Positions 1 through 7,945 of a stretch of DNA of 64,000 nt are shown here, piece by piece; position 1 is the stretch's first letter, and each line of letters opens with the position of its first letter. Made by a program: the position numbers and the translations under genes. The DNA is from Burkholderiaceae bacterium. GTDB taxonomy: Bacteria; Pseudomonadota; Gammaproteobacteria; Burkholderiales; Burkholderiaceae_E. Where the stretch lies: NCBI GenBank assembly GCA_024235875.1, contig JACKLP010000006.1, positions 62,001 through 126,000 of the forward strand. The letters run 5' to 3'. The notes under the pieces were generated by a model. The model was not told the origin of the DNA. It did not search any database and saw only the letters and a list, made by a program, of their open reading frames with translations.

Positions 1-1863
1 GCCGCGCAGGACGAAGTCCACGTCGCTGGCGCGTCCGGCCGTGATCGATCGTCGAATCCATTGCCGGGTCTCGGGCGCGATCTGCCGCGGGAGATAGCGC
101 CATACGCGCGCCGCCTGGGCCCGGGTCAGGCGACCGGTCAGGTCGAAGATGCCGACGCCGCGCCCACCGCTGCGGTAGCTTCCCGTGACGTCGCCGGCCA
201 CGTCGGCGTTGGCGAACGAGATATCGCCGACACGAACCTGCAGCGTCCGTCCATCGGGCTCCTCGGGCCCCAGAGACCAGGCGATATCGCCGGCGACACG
301 GTCGAGGCGGATGTCGGGGTCGTCGAAGACGCCGGGGAAACGCAATACCGCGGCGCTCGATCGAACGCTGAGCTCGCCGCCGTCGCGATTGAAGCGTACC
401 CGCCCGTCCAGACCGCTGAAGCCGGGCACGCCGGCACGCCCCGGGCGCGGCTTGCGCCGGTCGCGAAAGCTCAGGCCCGCGAAGCTCGCGTCGACATCGA
501 TACCCGGGTTCTCGGCCTGACGCCACTTGACCGACAGCGCCTCGAGCACGCCGCCGGCCTCGATCTGCGCGAGCGATTTCTGGCTTTCCTCGGGCAGCGG
601 CATCGCCCGCGCGACCCGGAGCACGTCGGCGACGTCGATCCGCGCCAGTGAGATCGCAAGTTCGCGAACGCTGCCATCGGCTTCGAGGAGCAGGCGCTGC
701 TCGCGTGCACCGGTCTCGATACGGTTGCCCTGGGAATCGACCGCGCTCAGATGCGTGGCGACGACTTCATAGCGCGACGGTGGGCGCGCGCTGGCGCGCA
801 AGTCGACCTCGAGCGCGCGCGGCCGGATCCCGCCAGGATCGGCCCGCCAGACGATGTCGCGGCCGACCAGTCGGGCGCGGGCATCGCGCAGCTGCCCCGC
901 ATTCAGTTCGAAACGCAATTCCAGATCGGCGATACCGCCCGAGACCGGCCAGTGCGCCGATCCCGGCAGCATCGACAGTGCCGCGACGTCGGCGGCTTCG
1001 GTCTTCAGATAGCAGGCGCCGGTCCACGCGGCCAGGTCGCTTGGCAGGGTGTCCGGCGCACGGAAGACCTCGAGTGCGAGCCGCGTCGCGCCGATGCGAT
1101 GACCATCGTCGGCATCCATCCGACGCCAGTCCAGACCGATCCGATGCCGTCGGCCAACGGTCCCGAGCCGCAATTCGAGGCCGCTGATCAAGACCTGGCG
1201 GCCCGTGGCCTGATCCGACAGGCTGACACTCGCCACCTGTGCGCGCACCTCCCTTTGCGACAGCAACCAGTCGATCGCGCCAGATCCGGTGGTGCTCGAA
1301 GCTGCGCTGGCCGCATCCGGAGCCGGCCCGAGATCGAGACCGGCGATCGACACGCTTCCGTCGCCACGCCGCTCGAGTCGAACGCGCCGGATATCGAGCC
1401 GGATCCGCGCGAACCGCACACTCGCCTCCAGCAGGCTGCGCCAGGACAACACCAGTTCGGCCGAGTCGAAGGCGATGCCGGCGTCGGTCGGGCCGATCCG
1501 GAGGCTTTCGATCAGCAGCGTGGGTCGACCGGCATCGAACCGAGCATCGAGGCTGCCGATTCGAACCGGTTGCCCAAGCCGTTCGGTCAGGGCCTGTTCC
1601 AGGCCCGGGCGCCAGATCTCGGCGCGCGGCAGCACCAGGTGCTGCAACACGAGGTAGCTGCCGCCCACGATGAAATAAGTGAGCAGAAAGAGCACGCCGA
1701 CCAGGCGCCAGCCTCGCAGCCGGCGGCGAGTCCGCGCCCGAGAAGCAAGCGCGTCGACGGGTGCCGGATGTCCGGCCTCGGGGGCCCCGCCCCGCGTTCG
1801 CGCGGGGTTTGCCGGGCCCTGCCCTGAATCGTTCAAGCTACTCGTCCGCCTCTCATGGTGCAC
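1..1863 (-). CDS. yhdP: YhdP family AsmA-like envelope protein (C-terminus off the left edge)
   Basis: Partial gene; about 620 N-terminal residues are present and the frame stays open to base 1. YhdP proteins are very large inner-membrane-anchored AsmA-like proteins of the bridge-like type, implicated in moving phospholipid to the outer membrane. The reading frame shows a basic N-terminus, one membrane segment at about residues 52-75, then the family hallmark of a long periplasmic beta-rich region that begins with a LGQPVRIGSLDARF stretch. A GTG at 1863 follows an in-frame stop; a TTG at 1836 is an alternative and neither has a strong ribosome site. It is divergent from glnE, as in other Burkholderiales, which supports the call. 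The family is clear; the exact start is not. Confidence 0.85.
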   Translation of the reverse strand, partial: MHHERRTSSLNDSGQGPANPARTRGGAPEAGHPAPVDALASRARTRRRLRGWRLVGVLFLLTYFIVGGSYLVLQHLVLPRAEIWRPGLEQALTERLGQPVRIGSLDARFDAGRPTLLIESLRIGPTDAGIAFDSAELVLSWRSLLEASVRFARIRLDIRRVRLERRGDGSVSIAGLDLGPAPDAASAASSTTGSGAIDWLLSQREVRAQVASVSLSDQATGRQVLISGLELRLGTVGRRHRIGLDWRRMDADDGHRIGATRLALEVFRAPDTLPSDLAAWTGACYLKTEAADVAALSMLPGSAHWPVSGGIADLELRFELNAGQLRDARARLVGRDIVWRADPGGIRPRALEVDLRASARPPSRYEVVATHLSAVDSQGNRIETGAREQRLLLEADGSVRELAISLARIDVADVLRVARAMPLPEESQKSLAQIEAGGVLEALSVKWRQAENPGIDVDASFAGLSFRDRRKPRPGRAGVPGFSGLDGRVRFNRDGGELSVRSSAAVLRFPGVFDDPDIRLDRVAGDIAWSLGPEEPDGRTLQVRVGDISFANADVAGDVTGSYRSGGRGVGIFDLTGRLTRAQAARVWRYLPRQIAPETRQWIRRSITAGRASDVDFVLRG

Positions 1864-1925
1864 TCACCCCGTCACGGCTCGCCCGCGACGCCGATACAGC
1901 GGCGCCCCGTGCTCCGTCTGCCGCC

Positions 1926-1931
1926 TAGAAT
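1926..1931 (+). promoter_or_regulatory. Candidate -10 element of glnE
   Basis: TAGAAT lies 24 bases before the chosen glnE start. No good -35 is visible. The same hexamer precedes ilvE, mpl and nrdA in this window, which makes it a little more credible. Confidence 0.35.
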
Positions 1932-1954
1932 ACCTGCTCGATGGGAGCCAGCCG

Positions 1955-4627
1955 ATGCGGTTTCGCGCCGAAAGCTTTTCAGGATATTTCAGACGTTCAC
2001 TGTTTGCGATCGAGGCCAATGGCGGCTCGATGGACGCGATCGAGCGACTGGCCGGCCGCGAGATCGACGCCGCCGTTCTGGCCGAGATGGTGCGCGCCGA
2101 GCGCGAGACCGCCAGTGCGCCGGTCGCGCTACGACGCGCCCGGCGCTCGATGATGCTCGCCCTGATGGAGCGTGACATCGGCGGCCTGGCCTCGCTCGAC
2201 GAGATCTGCCGGGCCATGACCGCGTTCGCCCGACTGGCCTGCTCGGTCGCCATGCGCGACGCGGCTCAAGACCTGATCGAGCAATTCGGGCGACCCTGCG
2301 GCGCCGATGGCCGGGCGCAGGACCTGCTCGCGGTGATGATGGGCAAGGGCGGCGCCGACGAACTCAATGTGTCTTCGGACCTCGACCTGGTGTTCGTGTT
2401 TCGGGAGGAAGGCAAGACCGATGCCAGATTGCCCGACGGCTCCAACGCGCGTCGCGGCTCGATCGACAGCAGCGACTTCATGCATCGGCTGGCCCGCAAG
2501 ACGATCGAGGCACTGGCCGACATCACGGCCGATGGCTTCGTGTTCCGGGTCGATACCCGCCTTCGGCCGAACGGCGATTCGGGACCGCTCGTGATTCCGC
2601 TCGGGATGCTCGAGGAATACTTCTACGCGCAGGGCCGGGAGTGGGAGCGGTTCGCCTGGCTCAAGGGGCGCGTGGGCGCGGACTCGGGAATGGCGGGCGC
2701 CGACGCGCGTGCCGACGATGAAACCGCGCTCGCACGAATCGTGCAGCCCTTCGTCTTTCGCCGTTACCTGGACTACGAGGTCTTCGGTGCGCTCAGGGAT
2801 CTCCACGCCCTGATTCGCCAGGAGGCCAGACGGCGCGACGCCAGGCGCCAGGGCCAGGACGTCAAGCTCGGGAGAGGCGGAATTCGCGAGATCGAGTTCG
2901 CCGCGCAACTGTTCCAGATCGTGCGCGGCGGCCGCGACCTGGACCTGCGCAACCCGGCGACACTGCCCACACTGGCAGCGCTATCGGAGCGCGGCCTGCT
3001 GCCGGCCGCGGACGTCCGAATCCTGGTCGACGGCTACGGCTTCCTGCGCCGGGTCGAGCACGCCTTGCAGTACCGCGAGGACGAGCAGACGCACCGCCTG
3101 CCCGCGGATCCCGCGATACGCGCCGATGTGGCCGCCATGCTCGCCATGACGCCCGAGGCTTTCGAACAGAGACTCGCCGGCACGCTCGACGCGGTCGAGC
3201 GCGTCTTCGATCAGTTGCTCGCCGATCCCGCCGAAGCCGGATCCGATGGCGAAAGCGAGGTCGACACCGCGCAACTCGACGATCGTGTCGGGCACCGGAT
3301 CCAGGCGATGCGCGACGGGTCGCGCTACCGGGCCGCCCGCCCGGACGCGCGACGGGCGATCGAGCAGTTGTTGTCGACGGCGATCGCGGGCCAGACATCC
3401 GATGACGGCATGATCCGTCTGATCGACCTGTGCGAGACCGTTTGCCGCCGGCCCGGCTACCTCGCGATTCTCGCGCGCTACCCCCAGGCCTTCGAGCGGG
3501 TTCGCCGCATGCTCCAGCAGTCGCGGTGGGCGGCCGACTACCTGAACCGACACCCGATCGTGCTCGACGAGCTGATCGCCGGCGACGTCCTCGAACAGGC
3601 CGACTACGCGCAATGGGCCGCGCAGCTCCACGAACGCCTCGACGACGCCCGGCTCGAAGACGGCCCCGACATCGAGCGCCAGATGGACATCGCGCGCGAA
3701 GCCCGCCATGCACAAGCGTTCCGGCTACTGGCCCAGGACCTGGAATCGGCAATCACGGTCGAGCGCTTGTCGGACTGCCTCAGCGAGATCGCCGACCGGG
3801 TGCTCGACGAGGCGATCGGCCGCGTCTGGTCCCAGCTGCGCAAGCGCCATCGCGACGTACCGCGATTCGCGGCGATCGCCTATGGGCGGCTGGGCGGCAA
3901 GGAACTCGGCTATTCGTCCGATCTGGACCTGGTCTTTCTCTACGATGACGACGACCCGGCTGCGCAGGAAGCCTACCTGCTGCTCGCACAGCGGCTATCG
4001 AACTGGCTCTCGACCCAGACGACGGCAGGCGTCCTCTACGAGATCGATCTGCGCCTGCGACCCAACGGCAATGCCGGACTGATGGTCTCGTCGCTGCGCG
4101 CATTCGAGGAGTACCAGCGCGAATCGGCCTGGGTCTGGGAGCACCAGGCGCTCACCCGGGCGCGATTCAGTGCGGGCGAGCGAACCATCGGAGAGCGCTT
4201 CGAGGTCTTCCGGCGCGAGTTGCTGGCCACGCCGCGCGACGGCGACAAGCTGCAAACCGAGGTGCGATCGATGCGCAAGCGCATGCACGACGGCCACCCG
4301 AACCGTAGCCGCCTGTTCGACATCAAGCACGACAGCGGCGGCATGGTCGACATCGAGTTCATCGTGCAGTACCTGGTGCTGCGACACGGCCCGCAACATC
4401 CGGCCCTGCTCGACAACGCCGGGAACATTGCGCTGCTACAACGCGCCGGCACCGTCGGTCTGCTCGATGCGGCGCTCGCGAACCGCGTCGCCGATGCGTA
4501 TCGCTACTATCGCAGTATCCAGCATGCGATCCGGCTCGACGGGGCCGAGTTCGCCCGAGTCGATCCGCAGCGGGTCGCTCAACAGGTCGAAAGCGTCAAG
4601 GGGGCGTGGAATGCGGTACTGGGATGA
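1955..4627 (+). CDS. glnE: Bifunctional glutamine synthetase adenylyltransferase/adenylyl-removing enzyme
   Basis: GlnE adenylylates and de-adenylylates glutamine synthetase in response to PII, tuning nitrogen assimilation in the cytosol. The 890-residue protein has both nucleotidyltransferase domains. The N-terminal (adenylyl-removing) one carries GGADELNVSSDLDLVF near residue 130. The C-terminal (adenylyl-transferring) one carries GGKELGYSSDLDLVF near residue 650. IDLRLRPNG follows the second motif. The start ATG at 1955 was chosen because GGGAG lies a few bases upstream and the protein then begins where the family does; the frame is open much further upstream. It is slightly shorter than the usual 920-950 residues, and its end overlaps the next gene by 17 bases. 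Confidence 0.95.
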   Translation: MRFRAESFSGYFRRSLFAIEANGGSMDAIERLAGREIDAAVLAEMVRAERETASAPVALRRARRSMMLALMERDIGGLASLDEICRAMTAFARLACSVAMRDAAQDLIEQFGRPCGADGRAQDLLAVMMGKGGADELNVSSDLDLVFVFREEGKTDARLPDGSNARRGSIDSSDFMHRLARKTIEALADITADGFVFRVDTRLRPNGDSGPLVIPLGMLEEYFYAQGREWERFAWLKGRVGADSGMAGADARADDETALARIVQPFVFRRYLDYEVFGALRDLHALIRQEARRRDARRQGQDVKLGRGGIREIEFAAQLFQIVRGGRDLDLRNPATLPTLAALSERGLLPAADVRILVDGYGFLRRVEHALQYREDEQTHRLPADPAIRADVAAMLAMTPEAFEQRLAGTLDAVERVFDQLLADPAEAGSDGESEVDTAQLDDRVGHRIQAMRDGSRYRAARPDARRAIEQLLSTAIAGQTSDDGMIRLIDLCETVCRRPGYLAILARYPQAFERVRRMLQQSRWAADYLNRHPIVLDELIAGDVLEQADYAQWAAQLHERLDDARLEDGPDIERQMDIAREARHAQAFRLLAQDLESAITVERLSDCLSEIADRVLDEAIGRVWSQLRKRHRDVPRFAAIAYGRLGGKELGYSSDLDLVFLYDDDDPAAQEAYLLLAQRLSNWLSTQTTAGVLYEIDLRLRPNGNAGLMVSSLRAFEEYQRESAWVWEHQALTRARFSAGERTIGERFEVFRRELLATPRDGDKLQTEVRSMRKRMHDGHPNRSRLFDIKHDSGGMVDIEFIVQYLVLRHGPQHPALLDNAGNIALLQRAGTVGLLDAALANRVADAYRYYRSIQHAIRLDGAEFARVDPQRVAQQVESVKGAWNAVLG

Positions 4628-5189
4628 ATTTTCGAGCGCGGCCACGATCCGGCGGTCACCGCGACGGCGGGTTGCCGCGCTCTTGCTGGCCACCGCGCCG
4701 CTGCTCGCGCCGTCGGTGTCCGGCGCCCAGCAGGTCTCGTCGGGCCAGCGGCGCACCGCCGAGGCATTCGCCCCCTGGTATCAGAGCGGCGTCTGGTCGC
4801 TGCGCACCAGCGTCTATACGCGCCACTTCAACCCGCAGACCGATCATGTCAACGAGCAGCGCCTGGTCAATGTGGAGTACCGCCGCCAGGACAACTGGCT
4901 CGGCGGGCTGGCGAGTTTCCGCAACTCGTTCGGCCAGCCGACCCAGTATGCGTATATCGGCTACCAATGGCAGCCGTGGAACGCGCTGCCGTCAGCCTAC
5001 CTGAAGCTGACCGGCGGCATCATCCACGGCTACAAGGGCAAGTACAAGGACAAGATCCCGCTCAACAAGTTCCATTACGCGCCGGCGATCCTGCCTTCCA
5101 TCGGCTTCAACTACGGACGGCTCGAGTCCGAGTTGATCGTGTTCGGCACTGCGGGCCTGATGGTCACGATGGGCTGGCGGTTCGACTGA
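4611..5189 (+). CDS. PagP-like outer-membrane beta-barrel protein
   Basis: A 192-residue protein with a likely signal peptide (RRR at 18-20, a hydrophobic run, SGA cleavage near residue 37). The mature part has alternating aromatic strands: WSLRTSVYTRHFNP near the start, LKLTGGIIHGYKG in the middle, and PAILPSIGFNYGR before a final strand ending in W-R-F-D. This matches a betaproteobacterial family often labelled sn-glycerol-3-phosphate transporter in databases, but the pattern looks more like PagP, the lipid A palmitoyltransferase barrel; the transporter label is probably wrong. The start overlaps the end of glnE by 17 bases in another frame, implying co-transcription. Family similarity is recalled rather than computed and the activity is unproven. 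Confidence 0.7.
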   Translation: MRYWDEFSSAATIRRSPRRRVAALLLATAPLLAPSVSGAQQVSSGQRRTAEAFAPWYQSGVWSLRTSVYTRHFNPQTDHVNEQRLVNVEYRRQDNWLGGLASFRNSFGQPTQYAYIGYQWQPWNALPSAYLKLTGGIIHGYKGKYKDKIPLNKFHYAPAILPSIGFNYGRLESELIVFGTAGLMVTMGWRFD

Positions 5190-5195
5190 GAGCCC

Positions 5196-5250
5196 AGGGC
5201 CTGTTCACACCACGTTCGCCCCGGGCGCGAACGTGGTGTGAACAGGCCCT
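5196..5250. terminator. Perfect 24-bp inverted repeat between convergent genes
   Basis: The left arm (5196-5219) and right arm (5227-5250) are exact reverse complements with a 7-base loop. The structure sits just after the stop of the outer-membrane gene and includes the first bases of the stop codon of the opposing MFS gene. It is placed to end both transcripts, although no T-run follows on either side. The long perfect arms are unusual for a terminator and could mark a repeat family. Confidence 0.65.
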
Positions 5251-6508
5251 AGACCGCGCGCCACCCCACCTGGCGTGCCAGCCAAAGCGAGGTCGCCAGA
5301 ACGACCAGGATCAGTGGCAACGAGAGCAGGTTGAGCAGCGCCCAGCCGTTCGAGAACAGCAAGGCACCCGACGACGCCGACGAGGTGATCATCAGGCCGA
5401 AGACGCAGAAGTCGGTGAAACCCTGCACCTTGTTCTTTTCCTGCGGCCGATAGGACGCGGTCAGCAGCGTGGTCCCTCCGGTGTACATGAAGTTCCATCC
5501 CACGCCGAGCAGGAACAGCGCAGCCAGGAACTGCATCAGGTCGACACCCGAGAGCGCGACGCCCACGCAGGCGAGCATCAGCGCGCAGCCGGTCACGATG
5601 ATCGGGATGACGCCGAAGCGGCTGATCAACGAGCCGGTCACGAGGCCTGGCGCGAACATGCCGATCACATGCCACTCGAGCACCAGCGCGGTGCTCGAGT
5701 AGGGGTGACGGCAGACGTCCATTGCCAGTGGCGTCGAGACCATCAGCAGGTTCATCACGCCATAGGACAGTGCGCAGGTGACGATGGCGATCCATGCCCT
5801 GGGTTGCGACAGAATCTCGCTCAACGAGCGCACCGGCCCCTCGGGCGCCTTGGCATAGCGATCGGGCAGCCGCAACAACTGCGCCAGCATCAGCGACAGT
5901 AGACCGAAGGCGATCAGGGTCAGGTAGGTGCCCGCGAACTCGATCGGCAGCGCGGTTCGAGACCATTTGGACAGTTCCGGGCCGACGATGCCTCCGACGA
6001 TGCCGCCGGCCAGGACCAGCGAGATCGCCCGGGCCCGGAAATCGGGACGATACGCATCCGCGACGTCGGCAGCCGCGAACCGCAGGCTCGCACCAAACGC
6101 GTTATAGAAGCCACACACGAATGTGGACAGACACAGCAACAACAGGCTGCGGTGGGTCAGCGCATACCAGGCCAATGCCGCGCCGCCGAGCGCGACCACC
6201 GAACCGATCGTATAGCCGGCGCGACGGCCCAGCCGCCGCATGACGGCCGCAGCCGGCATCGCGAACACGGCGCCGCCGAACACGTAGCCGGTGACGGGCA
6301 GCGTGGCCATCAGTTTGTTGGTCGCGAGCTGGAAGCCGGCCAGGCCATTGACCGCCACCATCGTGACGTTGTTCGTAAGCAACAATGCCTGCATCACGGC
6401 CAGCAGGCTGACCTGGAAGCGAAGCCCAGCCATCGCCGAGGGCGGCTGGCCCTGCGCATTCGAGAGTGTGCTCATCGGTTTCTCGTTGAAGCTGCGACTC
6501 GACGCCAT
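5249..6508 (-). CDS. Major facilitator superfamily transporter
   Basis: A 419-residue integral membrane protein with about twelve hydrophobic segments and the MFS loop pattern RRLGRRAGY after the second segment, plus long runs such as SLLLLCLSTFVCGFYNAFG. It is probably a proton-coupled exporter of the YfcJ/YhhS type, but nothing in the sequence identifies the substrate. The start may be ATG at 6508 or ATG at 6475, twelve residues inside; neither has a decisive ribosome site. It stands alone, convergent with the outer-membrane gene and divergent from ilvE. Its stop codon lies inside the 24-bp inverted repeat. Confidence 0.85.
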   Translation of the reverse strand: MASSRSFNEKPMSTLSNAQGQPPSAMAGLRFQVSLLAVMQALLLTNNVTMVAVNGLAGFQLATNKLMATLPVTGYVFGGAVFAMPAAAVMRRLGRRAGYTIGSVVALGGAALAWYALTHRSLLLLCLSTFVCGFYNAFGASLRFAAADVADAYRPDFRARAISLVLAGGIVGGIVGPELSKWSRTALPIEFAGTYLTLIAFGLLSLMLAQLLRLPDRYAKAPEGPVRSLSEILSQPRAWIAIVTCALSYGVMNLLMVSTPLAMDVCRHPYSSTALVLEWHVIGMFAPGLVTGSLISRFGVIPIIVTGCALMLACVGVALSGVDLMQFLAALFLLGVGWNFMYTGGTTLLTASYRPQEKNKVQGFTDFCVFGLMITSSASSGALLFSNGWALLNLLSLPLILVVLATSLWLARQVGWRAV

Positions 6509-6624
6509 GCCGCCTGCAGCACCGATGGCAGGCGCACACGAGTCGCTTGGGACCGGCCGCGCGCACCGCTTGCGGTCGGTCTGCCATTTTAGCAGTGCGT
6601 GCCGCCACGACGTTTCGCATTCGC

Positions 6625-6630
6625 TAGAAT
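6625..6630 (+). promoter_or_regulatory. Candidate -10 element of ilvE
   Basis: TAGAAT lies about 115 bases before the ilvE start. It would give a leader of roughly 108 bases that contains the tandem repeats listed next. The -35 region is poor. Confidence 0.35.
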
Positions 6631-6646
6631 GGCAGGTTGAGGTGAA

Positions 6647-6727
6647 GAAACGCGGCGGATTGCTCGCGAAAGATCACGGCGAATTGCTCGCCTTTGAAGC
6701 TCACGGCGAATTGCTCGCCTTTGCATT
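6647..6727 (+). repeat. Tandem 27-bp repeats forming serial hairpins in the ilvE leader
   Basis: Two 27-bp units (6674-6700 and 6701-6727) share their first 22 bases exactly. A degenerate copy precedes them from about 6647. Each full unit contains GGCGA-ATTGC-TCGCC (6678-6692 and 6705-6719), a 5-bp hairpin with an ATTGC loop. The upstream copy has GCGGATTGCTCGC. A fourth ATTGCT falls at 6724, just before the ribosome site. The region lies between the candidate promoter and the ilvE start, so it would be transcribed. No leader peptide with an early stop is visible, so classical leucine/isoleucine/valine attenuation is not supported. Confidence 0.7.
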
Positions 6728-6744
6728 GCTACCGGGAGATTCCC

Positions 6745-7665
6745 ATGTCGATGGCCGAAATGGACGGTCAGATCTGGATCGACGGCGCCTTCGTCGACTG
6801 GCGCGACGCCAAGCTGCACGTGCTCACGCACACGCTTCACTACGGAATGGGCGTGTTCGAGGGCATTCGCGCCTACAAGACCGCCAAGGGGACGGCGATC
6901 TTCCGGCTGCCCGAGCACACGCGCCGCTTCTACAACTCGGCGAAGATCTTCCAGATGAAGATCCCGTTCGACTTCGACGAAATGATCGAGGTGCAAAAGC
7001 GCGTCGTGACGGCCAATGGCCTGGAGTCCTGCTACCTGCGGCCGATCGCCTGGATCGGATCGGAGAAGATGGGCGTATCCCCGGTGGGCAACACCATCCA
7101 TGTGGCGGTCGCGGCCTGGAATTGGGGTGCCTACCTCGGCGAAGAAGGCATCCAGAAGGGGATTCGGGTGAAGACCTCGTCGTTCACCCGCCACCACGTC
7201 AATGTCTCGATGGTCCGGGCCAAGGCCTCGGGCTATTACATCAACTCGATTCTGGCCAACCGAGAAGTCACGGCCAACGGCTACGACGAAGCCCTGCTGC
7301 TCGACACCGAAGGCTATGTGTCCGAGGGGGCCGGTGAGAACGTGTTCATCGTGCGAGGCAATCGGATCTTCACGCCGGACCTGGCGAGTTGCCTCGACGG
7401 CATCACCCGTGACGCGGTCGTGACGATCGCGCGCGATCTCGGTTTCGAGGTCATCGAGAAGCGGATCACGCGCGACGAGATGTATCTGGCCGATGAAGCC
7501 TTCTTCACCGGAACGGCCGCCGAGATCACCCCGATTCGCGAACTCGACGACCGCCAGATCGGCGCGGGTCGGCGCGGACCGGTGACCGAGCAACTGCAGT
7601 CGACGTTCTTCGATGCGGTCGGCGGTCGATCGGAGAAGTACGCCTCCTGGCTCACGCCGGTCTGA
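6745..7665 (+). CDS. ilvE: Branched-chain amino acid aminotransferase
   Basis: A fold-type IV PLP enzyme that performs the last transamination in leucine, isoleucine and valine synthesis. The 306-residue protein has family blocks throughout: LTHTLHYGMGVFEGIRAY near the start, CYLRPIAWIGSEK, SMVRAKASGYYINS containing the expected PLP lysine, and YVSEGAGENVF and FFTGTAAEITPI toward the C-terminus. Length and order match betaproteobacterial IlvE. The ATG at 6745 is preceded by GGGAG; an in-frame start at 6694 lies inside the repeat region and is less likely. A tandem-repeat leader precedes it and a small zinc-finger gene follows 51 bases later. Confidence 0.95.
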   Translation: MSMAEMDGQIWIDGAFVDWRDAKLHVLTHTLHYGMGVFEGIRAYKTAKGTAIFRLPEHTRRFYNSAKIFQMKIPFDFDEMIEVQKRVVTANGLESCYLRPIAWIGSEKMGVSPVGNTIHVAVAAWNWGAYLGEEGIQKGIRVKTSSFTRHHVNVSMVRAKASGYYINSILANREVTANGYDEALLLDTEGYVSEGAGENVFIVRGNRIFTPDLASCLDGITRDAVVTIARDLGFEVIEKRITRDEMYLADEAFFTGTAAEITPIRELDDRQIGAGRRGPVTEQLQSTFFDAVGGRSEKYASWLTPV

Positions 7666-7716
7666 TCGAGCGGCTCGCCCGCGCTGCCGAGAAGCCCCGC
7701 ACTGCAGGAACAGACA

Positions 7717-7911
7717 ATGAACGACAAGTCCGCGCAAGACGCGATCGAGCTCGAGGCCAAGGATCTTCCTGCCTATTGCCCGAACCCGCGGATGCCGCTG
7801 TGGAGCGGCCACCCGCGGGTCTACCTCGACCTGGCGCACGGCGAGGCCAGCTGCCCCTACTGCGGCACGCGGTATCGCCTCGCGCCGGGCACGGTGGTGG
7901 CGGGACACTGA
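7717..7911 (+). CDS. Small zinc-finger protein (zf-CHCC type)
   Basis: A 64-residue protein with one CHCC zinc-binding signature: C21 in YCPNP, a histidine in SGHPRVYLD, and the pair C47/C50 in ASCPYCGTRYRL. The domain resembles the zinc-ribbon of the NDUFS6-like accessory subunit of complex I and is common as a free small protein in betaproteobacteria next to ilvE and waaF. Its role is not established, and the link to complex I is only by fold family. It is probably co-transcribed with ilvE and followed 34 bases later by waaF. Confidence 0.88.
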   Translation: MNDKSAQDAIELEAKDLPAYCPNPRMPLWSGHPRVYLDLAHGEASCPYCGTRYRLAPGTVVAGH

Positions 7912-7945
7912 GCGCGCACCGCGCGCGTGCCCGGGTGCGCCTGCG

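Noticed and set aside
6641..6744. Leader peptide for branched-chain attenuation before ilvE
   Set aside because: The Leu-containing frame through the repeats has no early stop and runs on for hundreds of codons; no terminator/antiterminator pair is visible.
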